The notes: generated by a model not told the origin, from the sequence alone. A stretch of DNA of 64,000 nucleotides from JAOXRU01 sp965247735 (GCA_965247735.1 CBDFHN010000002.1:4030001-4094000); one strand, 5' to 3'. Counted from the stretch's first letter, positions 46,148 through 55,006 are shown. Translations and numbers: made by a program.

Positions 46148-49100
46148 ATGAAAAAAAATATATTGATCTGTTTTTTAGTTATTTGTATGTATTCCTGTAA
46201 TAAAAAGAACGATTCTGAAAATCATATATTTCAGAAATTAGACCAAACAGAAACTGGAATAGATTTTGCGAATACTCTAACAGAGAACGATTCTCTTAAT
46301 TATTTTAGTTATGCATATTTATATATGGGCGGAGGTATCGCTGCTGGTGATATCAATAATGATGGATTAATAGACTTGTTTTTTACAGGAAATATGGTTA
46401 GTAATAAATTATATTTGAATAAAGGTTCTTTAAAATTTGAAGACATATCTAAGAAAGCAAATATATTTGGTGATGACAGATGGTTTACGGGAGTAACTAT
46501 GGCAGATGTTAATAATGATGGTTTGTTAGATATTTATTGTTCTGTTGGAGGCAAGTATGGTTCTAAAGAAAATTTGTTATATATCAACAATGGAGATTTA
46601 ACATTTACGGAAAAAGCAAAAGAATTTGGAATAGCGGACAGTGGAAATTCAGTTCAAGCCACCTTTTTTGATTACGATCGTGATGGTGATTTGGATTTAT
46701 ATATAGCAAATTATCCACCTACCCGATTTGATGCTCCAAATTTTTATTACAAGCAAAAGATATTAAGTACCAGAGACGATCAAACAGATCATTTTTATAG
46801 AAATGACAATGGAAAGTTTTATAATGCAACTGATGAAGCAGGATTACGTTCCTTTGGTTTGTCACTCAGTGCTACAATAGGAGATTTAAATAATGATGGA
46901 TGGCCAGATATTTATGTTTCTAATGATTTTAGTACTCCAGATTATTTATATATAAACAATCAAGATGGAACGTTTACTGAACAAGTTAAAGAAACCACAA
47001 AACATACCGCATTTTATGGAATGGGAGTTGATATTGCCGATTTCAATAATGATCAACTATTAGATATTATTCAGGTAGATATGATGGCTAAAAATAATCG
47101 TCGTCAAAAAGCAAATATGGCTAGCATGAACCCTGAACGATTTTGGAGTACCGTAAATGCTGGATTTCATTATCAGTATATGCAAAACAATTTGCAATTA
47201 AATAATGGGGTTTTAGAGGATTCACTACCAAATTTCAGTGATATTTCTAGATTAGCAGGGCTTTCATCAACAGATTGGAGTTGGGGCCCTTTGTTTGCCG
47301 ATTTAGATAATGATGGATTAAAAGACATATTTATTTCTAATGGAACACGAAGAGAAGTAAATAATAGAGATCATTTTAAAAATATAGATAAGATAGAGCT
47401 TAATAAAGAGACTTTTTTAGAGCAAAGCCTAAAAATACCTTCTGAGAAAATTGATAATTTTGTGTTTAGAAATAAAGGAGATTTACAATTTGAACAAGTC
47501 AACGATAAATGGGGAATAAAATATGAAGGTTTTTCTAATGGGGTTGTATATGCAGATTTAGATAATGATGGTGATTTGGAAATAATCACCAATAATATAG
47601 ACGACCAAGCATCGGTTTTTGAAAATTTCAGTTCAGAAAAAAATAATTTCATTTCAATAACCTTCGACGGAAATGATGGGAATAGATTTGGTTTAGGAAA
47701 TCGAGTTTATGTAACCATTGGAGGTGTTACTCAGATGCAAGAATTAACATTGACTAGAGGTTTTCAATCATCAGTAGCCCCTGAATTACATTTTGGAATA
47801 AATAAAAGTACTTTAATAAATAAGATAAAAATTGTTTGGACTGATGGTAAAGTTCAAATTTTAAACAATGTTGGTGCAAACAAAAAAATTAAAATTAAAT
47901 ATACTGATGCTATTCTGCAGACATCAAAATTGACTCAAAAATCAAATAGGTTTTTTGAAAAAACAAAGGAAAATACTTTCCCAGAACACAAACATGTTGA
48001 AAATTATTATGATGATTTTGTAGATCAAGTTTTATTGCCTCATAAAATGTCTCATTTTGGACCCGCATTAACCGTAGGAGATTTAAATGGAGATGGATTG
48101 GATGATTACTTTATAGGTGGCTCTTCAAATTATACAGGAACAATATACTTACAGTCCGAAAATGGTTTTATAGAAAACAATTCCAAAGTATTTGAATCAA
48201 ATTTAATGAGTGAGGATATTGGAGCCGTTATTTTTGATGCAGACCAAGATGGAGATAATGATTTGTATATTGTAAGTGGTGGTTATGAATTTAGTCCCAA
48301 CTCAGAATGGCTACAAGATAGGTTGTACTTGAACGATGGTAATGCAAACTTTAGTAAAGCAGATAAATCTGTTTTGCCAAAAATGATTACAAGTGGGTCA
48401 AAAGTATATGCCGAAGATATTAATAAAGATGGAAGGTTAGATTTGGTGGTTCTTGGAAGACAAGTTCCAAAAAATTATCCTTCGCCAGTAAATTCATATA
48501 TCTTATTAAATGAGAGTGAAGATGGAGTAGTAAAGTTTATTGATGCCACAAAAAAAATAGCAAAAGAATTTACTGCTTTAGGAATGGCAACAAGTGCTGT
48601 TGTTACTGATTTTAACAATGATAGTTGGCAAGATATAATTGTTGTGGGCGAATGGATGCCAATTAGAGTCTTTGAAGGTTCTGAAAATGGGTTTAAAGAA
48701 GTCTCTGAAGAAATGGGGTTGACGTCAGATACAAGGGGTTGGTGGTGGAGTATAAAAGAAGGAGATTTTGATAATGATGGAGACATGGATTATATTGTAG
48801 GGAATAATGGGTTGAATTATAAATATAAGGCAACAGCAGATGAGACTTTTGATATTTTTATAAATGATTTTGATAAGGATCAAAAAAACGATATTGTTTT
48901 GAGTTATTATAATGAAGGCAAACAATATCCAATCAGGGGACGCGAATGTTCTTCACAGCAGATACCAGCTATAAAAACAAAATTTAAAAATTATGAAAGT
49001 TTTTCTGAGGCAACTTTGACTGACATTTATACGGAAAGAGATTTAAATAGCGCAACGCATTATCAAATAAAATCTTTTGCTAGTATTTATTTAGAGAACG

Positions 49101-49441
49101 ATAATGGAAAGTTTATTGTACATAACTTGCCTATTGAAGCGCAATTATCGAACGTAAATCAGATTTTGGTGGATGATTATAATAATGATGGAAATTTGGA
49201 CATTTTAACTGCTGGAAATTTATATGTTTCTGAGATTGAAACAACAAGAAACGATAGTGGATATGGTCAGTTGTTAATTGGAGATGGAAATGGAAATTTT
49301 AAAGCAGTAACAGCAATTGAAAGCGGTTTTTTTACCCCAGGTGATGTTAAAGATATGGCAACTATTAAAGTAGATAAAACTCATTATATCATTTCAGTTA
49401 AGAATCAGGATTTTGTTCAGTTTACTGAAATTTTAAATTAA
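46148..49441 (+). CDS. FG-GAP/VCBS repeat lipoprotein with ASPIC/UnbV domain
   Basis: The 1097-residue protein has lipobox CMYSC (Cys17). I count seven calcium-loop motifs of the DxNxDGxxD kind before residue ~500 (for example GDINNDGLIDL, ADVNNDGLLDI, GDLNNDGWPDI). An ASPIC/UnbV domain follows (about 505-585, GNRFGLGNRVYVTIGG, KIKIVWTDGKVQ). Seven more motifs come after it (for example GDLNGDGLDDY, GDFDNDGDMDY, DDYNNDGNLDI). This implies two integrin-like beta-propellers joined by the ASPIC domain. Such proteins are often encoded beside SusCD pairs in flavobacteria, with no proven function; ligand binding at the surface is inferred. The gene ends at once before the amylase remnant at 49472. 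Confidence 0.9.
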   Translation: MKKNILICFLVICMYSCNKKNDSENHIFQKLDQTETGIDFANTLTENDSLNYFSYAYLYMGGGIAAGDINNDGLIDLFFTGNMVSNKLYLNKGSLKFEDISKKANIFGDDRWFTGVTMADVNNDGLLDIYCSVGGKYGSKENLLYINNGDLTFTEKAKEFGIADSGNSVQATFFDYDRDGDLDLYIANYPPTRFDAPNFYYKQKILSTRDDQTDHFYRNDNGKFYNATDEAGLRSFGLSLSATIGDLNNDGWPDIYVSNDFSTPDYLYINNQDGTFTEQVKETTKHTAFYGMGVDIADFNNDQLLDIIQVDMMAKNNRRQKANMASMNPERFWSTVNAGFHYQYMQNNLQLNNGVLEDSLPNFSDISRLAGLSSTDWSWGPLFADLDNDGLKDIFISNGTRREVNNRDHFKNIDKIELNKETFLEQSLKIPSEKIDNFVFRNKGDLQFEQVNDKWGIKYEGFSNGVVYADLDNDGDLEIITNNIDDQASVFENFSSEKNNFISITFDGNDGNRFGLGNRVYVTIGGVTQMQELTLTRGFQSSVAPELHFGINKSTLINKIKIVWTDGKVQILNNVGANKKIKIKYTDAILQTSKLTQKSNRFFEKTKENTFPEHKHVENYYDDFVDQVLLPHKMSHFGPALTVGDLNGDGLDDYFIGGSSNYTGTIYLQSENGFIENNSKVFESNLMSEDIGAVIFDADQDGDNDLYIVSGGYEFSPNSEWLQDRLYLNDGNANFSKADKSVLPKMITSGSKVYAEDINKDGRLDLVVLGRQVPKNYPSPVNSYILLNESEDGVVKFIDATKKIAKEFTALGMATSAVVTDFNNDSWQDIIVVGEWMPIRVFEGSENGFKEVSEEMGLTSDTRGWWWSIKEGDFDNDGDMDYIVGNNGLNYKYKATADETFDIFINDFDKDQKNDIVLSYYNEGKQYPIRGRECSSQQIPAIKTKFKNYESFSEATLTDIYTERDLNSATHYQIKSFASIYLENDNGKFIVHNLPIEAQLSNVNQILVDDYNNDGNLDILTAGNLYVSEIETTRNDSGYGQLLIGDGNGNFKAVTAIESGFFTPGDVKDMATIKVDKTHYIISVKNQDFVQFTEILN

Positions 49442-49471
49442 AGCTAATAATCTGTATCTATTTGGTATTAT

Positions 49472-49572
49472 GGAGTGTTTAGGATTATCTAAATAATACA
49501 AAAATAACCTTGCTAAAAGGTGAAGCAATCAAGTTGAAGCCTTGGCAACATTATATCTTGGTAGCTGAATAG
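49472..49572 (+). pseudogene. Remnant of a second GH13 amylase gene (3' end only)
   Basis: From 49495 the frame reads 25 codons ending KPWQHYILVAE and a TAG stop. It matches the last 25 residues of the amylase at 37217-38581 at 20 positions (for example ITLLKGE, KLKPWQHY, LVAE). DNA similarity reaches back to 49472 (GGAGTGTTTAGGATTATCTA against GGAGTATTTAAAGATTACTT) with a one-base deletion that breaks the frame. Downstream the match runs on through AAGTTTTGTTAATTTT and the whole terminator. The FG-GAP gene stops just 30 bases before it. The rest of the amylase gene is absent. Confidence 0.88.
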
Positions 49573-49593
49573 GAAATAAGTTTTGTTAATTTT

Positions 49594-49627
49594 AAACTCT
49601 CCATCGGGAAACTGATGGGGAGTTTTT
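49594..49627 (+). terminator. Second copy of the amylase terminator
   Basis: Stem AAACTCTCCATC (49594-49605) and GATGGGGAGTTT (49614-49625) with the loop GGGAAACT are identical to 38606-38637. It follows the amylase remnant and now serves the FG-GAP gene. Confidence 0.88.
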
Positions 49628-49650
49628 TGTGTTAATTTTTAAGCATAAAA

Positions 49651-49680
49651 AAAGCCTTAACAATTACTTGTTAAGGCTTT
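49651..49680 (-). terminator. Terminator of the tRNA-Gly/tRNA-Leu transcript
   Basis: A perfect 13-base stem (AAAGCCTTAACAA, 49651-49663, and TTGTTAAGGCTTT, 49668-49680) with a 4-base loop directly follows the 3' end of tRNA-Leu on the minus strand. On that strand it leads into a T run. It could also stop rightward transcription. Confidence 0.85.
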
Positions 49681-49682
49681 AG

Positions 49683-49766
49683 TACTGAAGGCGGGACTTG
49701 AACCCGCACGGCCCAAGGGCCATTGGATTTTAAGTCCAACGTGTCTACCAATTCCACCACTTCAGC
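49683..49766 (-). tRNA. tRNA-Leu (anticodon TAA)
   Basis: The minus strand folds as an 84-base class II tRNA. The acceptor arms GCTGAAG and CTTCAGT pair, with discriminator A. The D-arm region is GGTGGAATTGGTAGACACG, the anticodon loop is in GGACTTAAAATCC (TAA), a long variable arm follows (TGGCCCTTGGGCC) and the T-arm is GCGGGTTCAAGTCCCGC. CCA is not encoded. It is 20 bases from tRNA-Gly and on the same transcript. Confidence 0.95.
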
Positions 49767-49786
49767 ATTTTGGTATGTTTTCTCAG

Positions 49787-49859
49787 AGCGAAAGACGGGA
49801 TTTGAACCCGCGACCTCCACCTTGGCAAGGTGATGCTCTACCAGCTGAGCTACTTTCGC
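49787..49859 (-). tRNA. tRNA-Gly (anticodon GCC)
   Basis: The minus strand folds as a 73-base tRNA with acceptor GCGAAAG / CTTTCGC, D-arm AGCTCAGCTGGTAGAGC, anticodon arm CACCTTGCCAAGGTG (anticodon GCC) and T-arm GCGGGTTCAAATCCCGT. CCA is not encoded. It is first in the pair, behind the promoter at 49909-49938. Confidence 0.95.
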
Positions 49860-49908
49860 GTCTTTATTTTCGATATTAATGAACGTTGCACCATTGCTAA
49901 TGCGGATG

Positions 49909-49938
49909 CAAATTTAGAACATTTCTGCAATATCCAAA
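49909..49938 (-). promoter_or_regulatory. Promoter of the tRNA pair
   Basis: On the minus strand TTTG (49935-49938), an 18-base spacer and TAAATTTG (49909-49916) match the Bacteroidota housekeeping consensus exactly. It lies about 50 bases before tRNA-Gly. Confidence 0.75.
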
Positions 49939-50023
49939 ACCTTTTTTGAAAAAAAATCAAATTATTTTTTTGAAGCTTCATTATCAGTAAAGTAAAAAGT
50001 GATTCTTTCCTGAAAACTAATGA

Positions 50024-52717
50024 TTATTTGACTTTTTGGTTCTTGCTTAGCATTCTTTTAATTTCATTTAGCTTCATTAATGCTTCAACGGGGGTTAAGG
50101 TATTAATATCGATATCTACAATTTCTTGTTTAAGCTCTTCTAATAAAGGATCATCCAGATTAAAGAAACTCAATTGTATTTCATCTTGGGCTTGGTTTAA
50201 GGTATTGGTAAGCTCCTCGTTGGAATGTGATTTTTCGAGTTTTTTTAAAATTTTATTGGCTTTCAAAATTACTTGTTGTGGCATTCCTGCCATTTTAGCC
50301 ACATGTATTCCAAAACTATGTTCGCTTCCTCCAGGAACTAGTTTTCTAAGGAATAACACATTGGTTTTAGTCTCTTTTACAGCAACATTATAGTTTTTTA
50401 TTCGCTTAAAACTATCTGTCATTTCATTAAGCTCATGATAATGTGTTGCAAAAAGTGTTTTTGGTTTTGCTGGATGTTGGTGCAGAAACTCAGAAATTGC
50501 CCATGCAATAGAGATTCCGTCATAAGTGCTGGTTCCTCTTCCGATCTCGTCAAGAAGAATAAGACTTCTTTCCGATATATTATTCAAAATAGAAGCAGTC
50601 TCATTCATTTCTACCATAAAAGTAGATTCTCCCATAGAAATATTGTCACTAGCGCCAACACGGGTAAATATTTTGTCAACAATACCAATGGTTGCCTCAT
50701 CGGCAGGTACAAAGCTTCCTATTTGTGCCAATAGTGTAATTAGGGCAGTTTGTCTTAATATGGCAGATTTACCACTCATATTTGGCCCTGTTATCATTAT
50801 TATCTGCTGATCGTTTTGGTTGAGTAAAACATCATTGGCAATATAGGATTCTCCAATTGGCAATTGTTTTTCAATTACTGGGTGGCGTCCGTTGGTAATG
50901 ATTAAATCTAAAGATTCGCTCATTGTAGGGCAGTTGTAATTATTACTGATTGCTAATTGTGTAAATCCGCAAAGGCAATCTAATTTTGCAATTTCTTTAG
51001 AATTAAGCTGCACAGTACTAATGTATTGCTGCATCCATGTAATAAGATCAGCGTATAACTTTTGCTCAATAACAGCTATGCGCTCTTCAGCACCAAGAAT
51101 TTTACTTTCGTATTCTTTTAACTCTTCTGTAATATACCGTTCAGCATTAACAAGCGTTTGTTTTCTAGTCCATTCTTCTGGAACCTTATCTTTATGTGTA
51201 TTTCTAACTTCAATATAGTATCCAAAAACATTATTAGATGCAATTTTAAGAGAGGTAATGCCAGTACGTTCTGCTTCTCTTTCCAGCATCTTATCTAGAT
51301 AATCTTTTCCAGAAAAAGCCAATGCTCTTAATTCATCAAGCTCCTTGGAGAATCCTTCAGTAATGGTATTTCCTTTTGAAAGGGCTACAGGAGCTTCTTC
51401 GTTTAGGGTTTCTTTAATTTTGTTTCTAAGAACATCACAAGAGTCTAGAGAGAGCCCGATAGCCGCTAAGGCATCATTTTTACAGTTTTCGGTAAATTCT
51501 TTTATTGGAACAATAGCTTCTAAAGAATTTTTTAGATGTATCGTTTCCCTTGGGCTAATACGCTCGGTAGCAATTTTAGAAATTAAACGTTCCAAATCGC
51601 CAATTTGCTTTATTTGCTGTTGTAGTTTTTTAAGAAGACTATCGTCTTTCTTTAAAAAAGAAATTACTTGATGTCGTTGTGTTATGCTATTGATGTCTTT
51701 TAATGGAAAAGCCAACCATCGTTTTAATAAACGTCCTCCCATTGCAGAAGTAGTTTTATCAATAATATCGATAAGGGTAACAGCATCTTGCGCATTGGGA
51801 TTGTAAAGTTCTAGGTTTCGAACAGTAAATCTATCCATCCAAACATAATCATCTTCTGTAATCCGTTGTATGGTATTGATATGTTGCAGGCGATGGTGTT
51901 GCGTTTCTGATAAATAATGCAGCGCAGCACCGGCAGCAATAATTCCACTTTCTAAATGCGAAATTCCAAATCCTTTTAAGGATTTGGTTTTAAAATGATT
52001 GTTTAGTGTCTCATTGGTATAGTCTTCTTGGAATACCCAATCTTCCATTAAAAAACAATGATGCTTATTTCCAAAGGCAGTGGTAAATTCTTTTTTGCTC
52101 TTTTTAGAAATCAAGATTTCACTTGGGCTAAAATTTTGCAATAACTTGTCAATATTTTCTTCATTGCCCTGAGCTGTTAAAAATTCACCTGTTGATACAT
52201 CTAAAAAAGAAACACCAAGCGTTCTTTTTCCAAAATAGACTGCTGCTAAAAAATTATTGGTTTTAGCAGTAAGGATGTCGTCGTTTAGCGCAACACCAGG
52301 AGTAACTAATTCTGTAACTCCTCTTTTTACAATGGTTTTGGTCTGCTTAGGATCTTCTAATTGATCACAAATTGCAACACGTTGCCCTGCTTTTACCAAT
52401 TTTGGTAAATAGGTGTTTAGTGAATGATGCGGAAAACCAGCAAGTTCCACCTTTTCGCCACCATTATTCCGATGTGTTAAGACAATTCCTAGTATTTTAG
52501 ATGCTTTTATGGCATCGTTCCCAAATGTTTCGTAAAAATCACCTACTCTAAAGAGTAACATCGCATCAGGATATTTATTCTTGATGGTGTTATATTGTTG
52601 CATTAGAGGTGTTACCTTTTTGTTTTTTTCTTTTGCTGACACTGAATTCTTTTTATCCAAAAACGAATTTACAGTTTTAGCTTGGGAAACCTCATTATTG
52701 TTAATAATTTTGTACAA
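50024..52717 (-). CDS. mutS: DNA mismatch repair protein MutS
   Basis: The 897-residue protein has the mismatch-binding motif FYE (Phe61, Glu63, in LLFRVGDFYETFG), the connector and lever domains, the Walker A loop GPNMSGKS (about 645-652), Walker B with LILLDEIGRGTSTYDG and the signature region FATHYHELNEM. It recognises mismatches and loops in DNA and starts repair with MutL. The N-terminus before KKVTPLMQQYN is about 33 residues longer than usual for flavobacterial MutS; a GTG codon at residue 27 is an alternative start. It ends about 165 bases from the tRNA-Gly gene. No strong terminator was seen after it. Confidence 0.97.
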   Translation of the reverse strand: MYKIINNNEVSQAKTVNSFLDKKNSVSAKEKNKKVTPLMQQYNTIKNKYPDAMLLFRVGDFYETFGNDAIKASKILGIVLTHRNNGGEKVELAGFPHHSLNTYLPKLVKAGQRVAICDQLEDPKQTKTIVKRGVTELVTPGVALNDDILTAKTNNFLAAVYFGKRTLGVSFLDVSTGEFLTAQGNEENIDKLLQNFSPSEILISKKSKKEFTTAFGNKHHCFLMEDWVFQEDYTNETLNNHFKTKSLKGFGISHLESGIIAAGAALHYLSETQHHRLQHINTIQRITEDDYVWMDRFTVRNLELYNPNAQDAVTLIDIIDKTTSAMGGRLLKRWLAFPLKDINSITQRHQVISFLKKDDSLLKKLQQQIKQIGDLERLISKIATERISPRETIHLKNSLEAIVPIKEFTENCKNDALAAIGLSLDSCDVLRNKIKETLNEEAPVALSKGNTITEGFSKELDELRALAFSGKDYLDKMLEREAERTGITSLKIASNNVFGYYIEVRNTHKDKVPEEWTRKQTLVNAERYITEELKEYESKILGAEERIAVIEQKLYADLITWMQQYISTVQLNSKEIAKLDCLCGFTQLAISNNYNCPTMSESLDLIITNGRHPVIEKQLPIGESYIANDVLLNQNDQQIIMITGPNMSGKSAILRQTALITLLAQIGSFVPADEATIGIVDKIFTRVGASDNISMGESTFMVEMNETASILNNISERSLILLDEIGRGTSTYDGISIAWAISEFLHQHPAKPKTLFATHYHELNEMTDSFKRIKNYNVAVKETKTNVLFLRKLVPGGSEHSFGIHVAKMAGMPQQVILKANKILKKLEKSHSNEELTNTLNQAQDEIQLSFFNLDDPLLEELKQEIVDIDINTLTPVEALMKLNEIKRMLSKNQKVK

Positions 52718-53131
52718 TTATCTGATATATTTGAAAAATAGGGGCAGTGTTGAGTTTCAGTTAGCAGTGCTAAGTGAAGAAATTGTTTAATAAATTTAGA
52801 AATTATGAATGTTGAAGTTTAAATTAAAAACTTGATAATAATAATTTAGCATTAAAATTAATTGCAATTGAACACTATATATTTGGCGATTATTCTGATT
52901 TTTAATTATCAATCAACAAAAAAACCCTTATGCCTTTGTGTTCAAGATAGAAAAATAATAGAAAAGTAGTTTGTTAGTGTCTTCGATTGCACAAATAAAC
53001 AGTTTAATATTTGGCAGTTGGGGTATTTGATAAAGGAGTTAATAATTAAAATGAACACTATGGAGGTAGCCTGGTAGTAGGAGAATGTTGAATTAAAGAC
53101 TTAACATTAACGATTAAACATTAAAGAAGAT
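52718..53131. other. Divergent intergenic region, mutS / RNA methyltransferase
   Basis: No gene is seen in these 414 bases. A perfect -7 element TATATTTG (52878-52885, plus) could serve the methyltransferase with a leader of about 240 bases, but no TTTG is found at the right distance upstream. AT-rich repeated words such as GAATGTTGAA (52806-52815, and again near 53083) have no clear meaning. Confidence 0.4.
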
Positions 53132-53659
53132 ATGCGAAAATTAAAAAATGAAGAATTACCTAGGTTAGGAGTTGAAGAATTTAAAAAAGAGCAAAAAACA
53201 CCGCTTATTATTGTATTGGATAATATTAGGAGCTTAAACAACATAGGTTCTGTTTTCAGAACAGCTGATGCCTTTCTTATTGAAAAAATATACCTCTGTG
53301 GCATTACAGCGCAACCACCACATAAGGATATTCAAAAAACAGCACTAGGAGCTACCGAAAGTATCGCTTGGCAATATGCAGAACATACTAAAGAAGTTTT
53401 GTTATCGCTAAAAAAGGAAGGTGTAATTACTATAGCAATTGAACAAGCCGAAAATGCAACGTTTTTACAAGATTTTAAAGTAGATAAGAAAAGAAAATAT
53501 GCTGTTTTTTTTGGAAATGAGGTAAAAGGTGTTGCACAAGATATTGTTTCTAACTGTGATGAAGTGATAGAAATTCCTCAATTTGGAACCAAACATTCGT
53601 TAAATATTTCGGTTAGTGCTGGAGTCGTAATTTGGGACTTGTTTACAAAGCTAAAATAG
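53132..53659 (+). CDS. SpoU/TrmH-family RNA 2'-O-methyltransferase
   Basis: The 175-residue protein has the SPOUT knotted fold motifs: LIIVLDNIRSLNNIGSVFRT (motif 1, residues ~24-43), YAVFFGNEVKGVAQDIV (motif 2, about 129-145) and IPQFGTKHSLNISVSAGVVI (motif 3, about 150-169). It uses S-adenosylmethionine to methylate a ribose in tRNA or rRNA; the exact target cannot be told. It has no N-terminal RNA-binding domain and is close to the minimal length, like TrmL or short TrmH forms. It is a single-gene unit ended by the terminator at 53671-53700. Confidence 0.92.
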   Translation: MRKLKNEELPRLGVEEFKKEQKTPLIIVLDNIRSLNNIGSVFRTADAFLIEKIYLCGITAQPPHKDIQKTALGATESIAWQYAEHTKEVLLSLKKEGVITIAIEQAENATFLQDFKVDKKRKYAVFFGNEVKGVAQDIVSNCDEVIEIPQFGTKHSLNISVSAGVVIWDLFTKLK

Positions 53660-53670
53660 ATTTTAAACAA

Positions 53671-53700
53671 AAAAGAGACCCAATAAATTGAGTCTCTTTT
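53671..53700 (+). terminator. Terminator after the RNA methyltransferase
   Basis: A 14-base stem with one mismatch (53671-53684 with 53687-53700; core AAAAGAGAC / GTCTCTTTT) has A and T runs on both sides and can work in both directions. A weaker hairpin, TCTCTT / AAGAGA (53731-53745) inside TTAGC / GCTAA (53721-53753), follows it nearer to the opposing gene's stop. Confidence 0.8.
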
Positions 53701-53788
53701 AATTGAATATAAAGTTTAAGTTAGCTAGTTTCTCTTGTTAAGAGAGGTGCTAATTAAAAGAACCTTTTTCTAAAATGCAAAAAAAAGC

Positions 53789-54931
53789 TTAAATTTTACT
53801 TTTTGACGCAAATTTATGCATTTCATCGATTACGAATTGATAATCTGATTGATTTTTGACAAAATCTAGTTCGGAAACATCAATTATTAATGCATTATCT
53901 TGCTTATTGGTTTTGATAAAATCTAAATATCCCAAATTAATCTTTTCAAGGTATTCAGATTTTATGTTTTGCTCATAATCTCTTCCCCTTTTTTTAATGT
54001 TTTCTAATAAGCGTTCAGAATTTTGATAGAGGTAGACATATAAATCTGGTTTAGTAGTTTCTCTGTACATAAATCCAAAGATCTTTCGATACAGTAAAAA
54101 CTCTTCTTTTTGCAAGGTAACCTTAGCAAAAACTAAAGATTTATTAATGTCATAATCACTTACCATAAAGCTTTTAAACAAATCTGGTTGTGTGGTGTCA
54201 TCAGTAAATTGTTGATAACGTTCTGCTAAAAATGACATTTCGAGAGGAAAAGCATACCGCTGCTGGTCTTCATAAAATTGTGGTAAAAAAGGATTATCTG
54301 CAAACTGTTCTAAAATTAATTTACCAGTAAAATCTTCAGCAATTTTTTTTGCTAGTGTTGTTTTCCCTGCACCGATATTACCTTCAATAGCCACAAAATT
54401 AAAATTCGAAAAATCGTTTTTGTTCCCGAAATATACTTTTTTATCTGTAGTTCTAATTATGGAAGCATCTGTACATTTTACACGCAATTGATCGATAGTG
54501 TGGGTAAACTTAGGATGTGTATAGTCGGCAGCAATATCACATAGCGGTTTTAAAACAAATTTTCTGTTATGTAATTGAATATGAGGAATAATAAGGTTTT
54601 CGGTCTCTATTGTCTCTTGATCATAAAAAAGAATGTCAAGATCGATAGTTCTAGCTGAGTATCCATTAGCGCCTCTTTCCCTACCTAACTGTGTTTCAAT
54701 ATCTAGTAACTTATGTAACAGCTCTTCTGGATTTAACGTAGTGATGACTTCTACACACATGTTTAGAAATTCGTCACTATCAAAACCCCAGGCTGGAGAT
54801 TCATAGATGCGAGACACTTTAGCGATTAATCCTACATGTTGCTCGATTTGGGATACAGCTTGTTGTAAGTAGCTAGACTTATTTCCGATATTACTCCCAA
54901 GGGATAAATATGTTTTTTTAAATGATTTCAT
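53789..54931 (-). CDS. Fused HPPK (FolK) and deoxynucleoside kinase
   Basis: This 380-residue protein has two enzymes in one chain. Residues ~5-150 are 6-hydroxymethyl-7,8-dihydropterin pyrophosphokinase (YLSLGSNIGNKSSYLQQA, ESPAWGF, and the signature GANGYSARTIDLDILFYD). Residues ~175-380 are a deoxyadenosine/deoxyguanosine kinase type domain (P-loop GNIGAGKTT at 184-192, FLAERYQQF, a LID-like KKRGRDYE). The first makes the activated pterin for folate; the second salvages deoxynucleosides. The join lies at about 155-175 with no frame break. Both halves keep their key motifs, so both should be active. The gene is divergent from sppA. Confidence 0.93.
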   Translation of the reverse strand: MKSFKKTYLSLGSNIGNKSSYLQQAVSQIEQHVGLIAKVSRIYESPAWGFDSDEFLNMCVEVITTLNPEELLHKLLDIETQLGRERGANGYSARTIDLDILFYDQETIETENLIIPHIQLHNRKFVLKPLCDIAADYTHPKFTHTIDQLRVKCTDASIIRTTDKKVYFGNKNDFSNFNFVAIEGNIGAGKTTLAKKIAEDFTGKLILEQFADNPFLPQFYEDQQRYAFPLEMSFLAERYQQFTDDTTQPDLFKSFMVSDYDINKSLVFAKVTLQKEEFLLYRKIFGFMYRETTKPDLYVYLYQNSERLLENIKKRGRDYEQNIKSEYLEKINLGYLDFIKTNKQDNALIIDVSELDFVKNQSDYQFVIDEMHKFASKSKI

Positions 54932-54970
54932 AAACTATAACAAAGTAAATAAAAGAAAACAACAAAAGTT

Positions 54971-54978
54971 TATCTTTG
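54971..54978 (+). promoter_or_regulatory. Candidate -7 element of sppA
   Basis: TATCTTTG fits TAnnTTTG and lies 29 bases before the sppA start, giving a short leader. No TTTG is seen 18-20 bases upstream, so this is a partial match only. Confidence 0.4.
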
Positions 54979-55006
54979 TCATTATTATTAAAAAGAATTA
55001 GACGAA

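Noticed and set aside
38642..49766. Integrative element inserted at tRNA-Leu
   Set aside because: The tRNA 3' end faces the block, but no integrase or recombinase gene is present and no copy of the tRNA 3' end was seen at the left border; the amylase repeats explain the borders better.
54941..54966. Promoter for the folK-dNK fusion gene on the minus strand
   Set aside because: TTACTTTG with a TTTG only 14 bases upstream departs from the consensus in both sequence and spacing.
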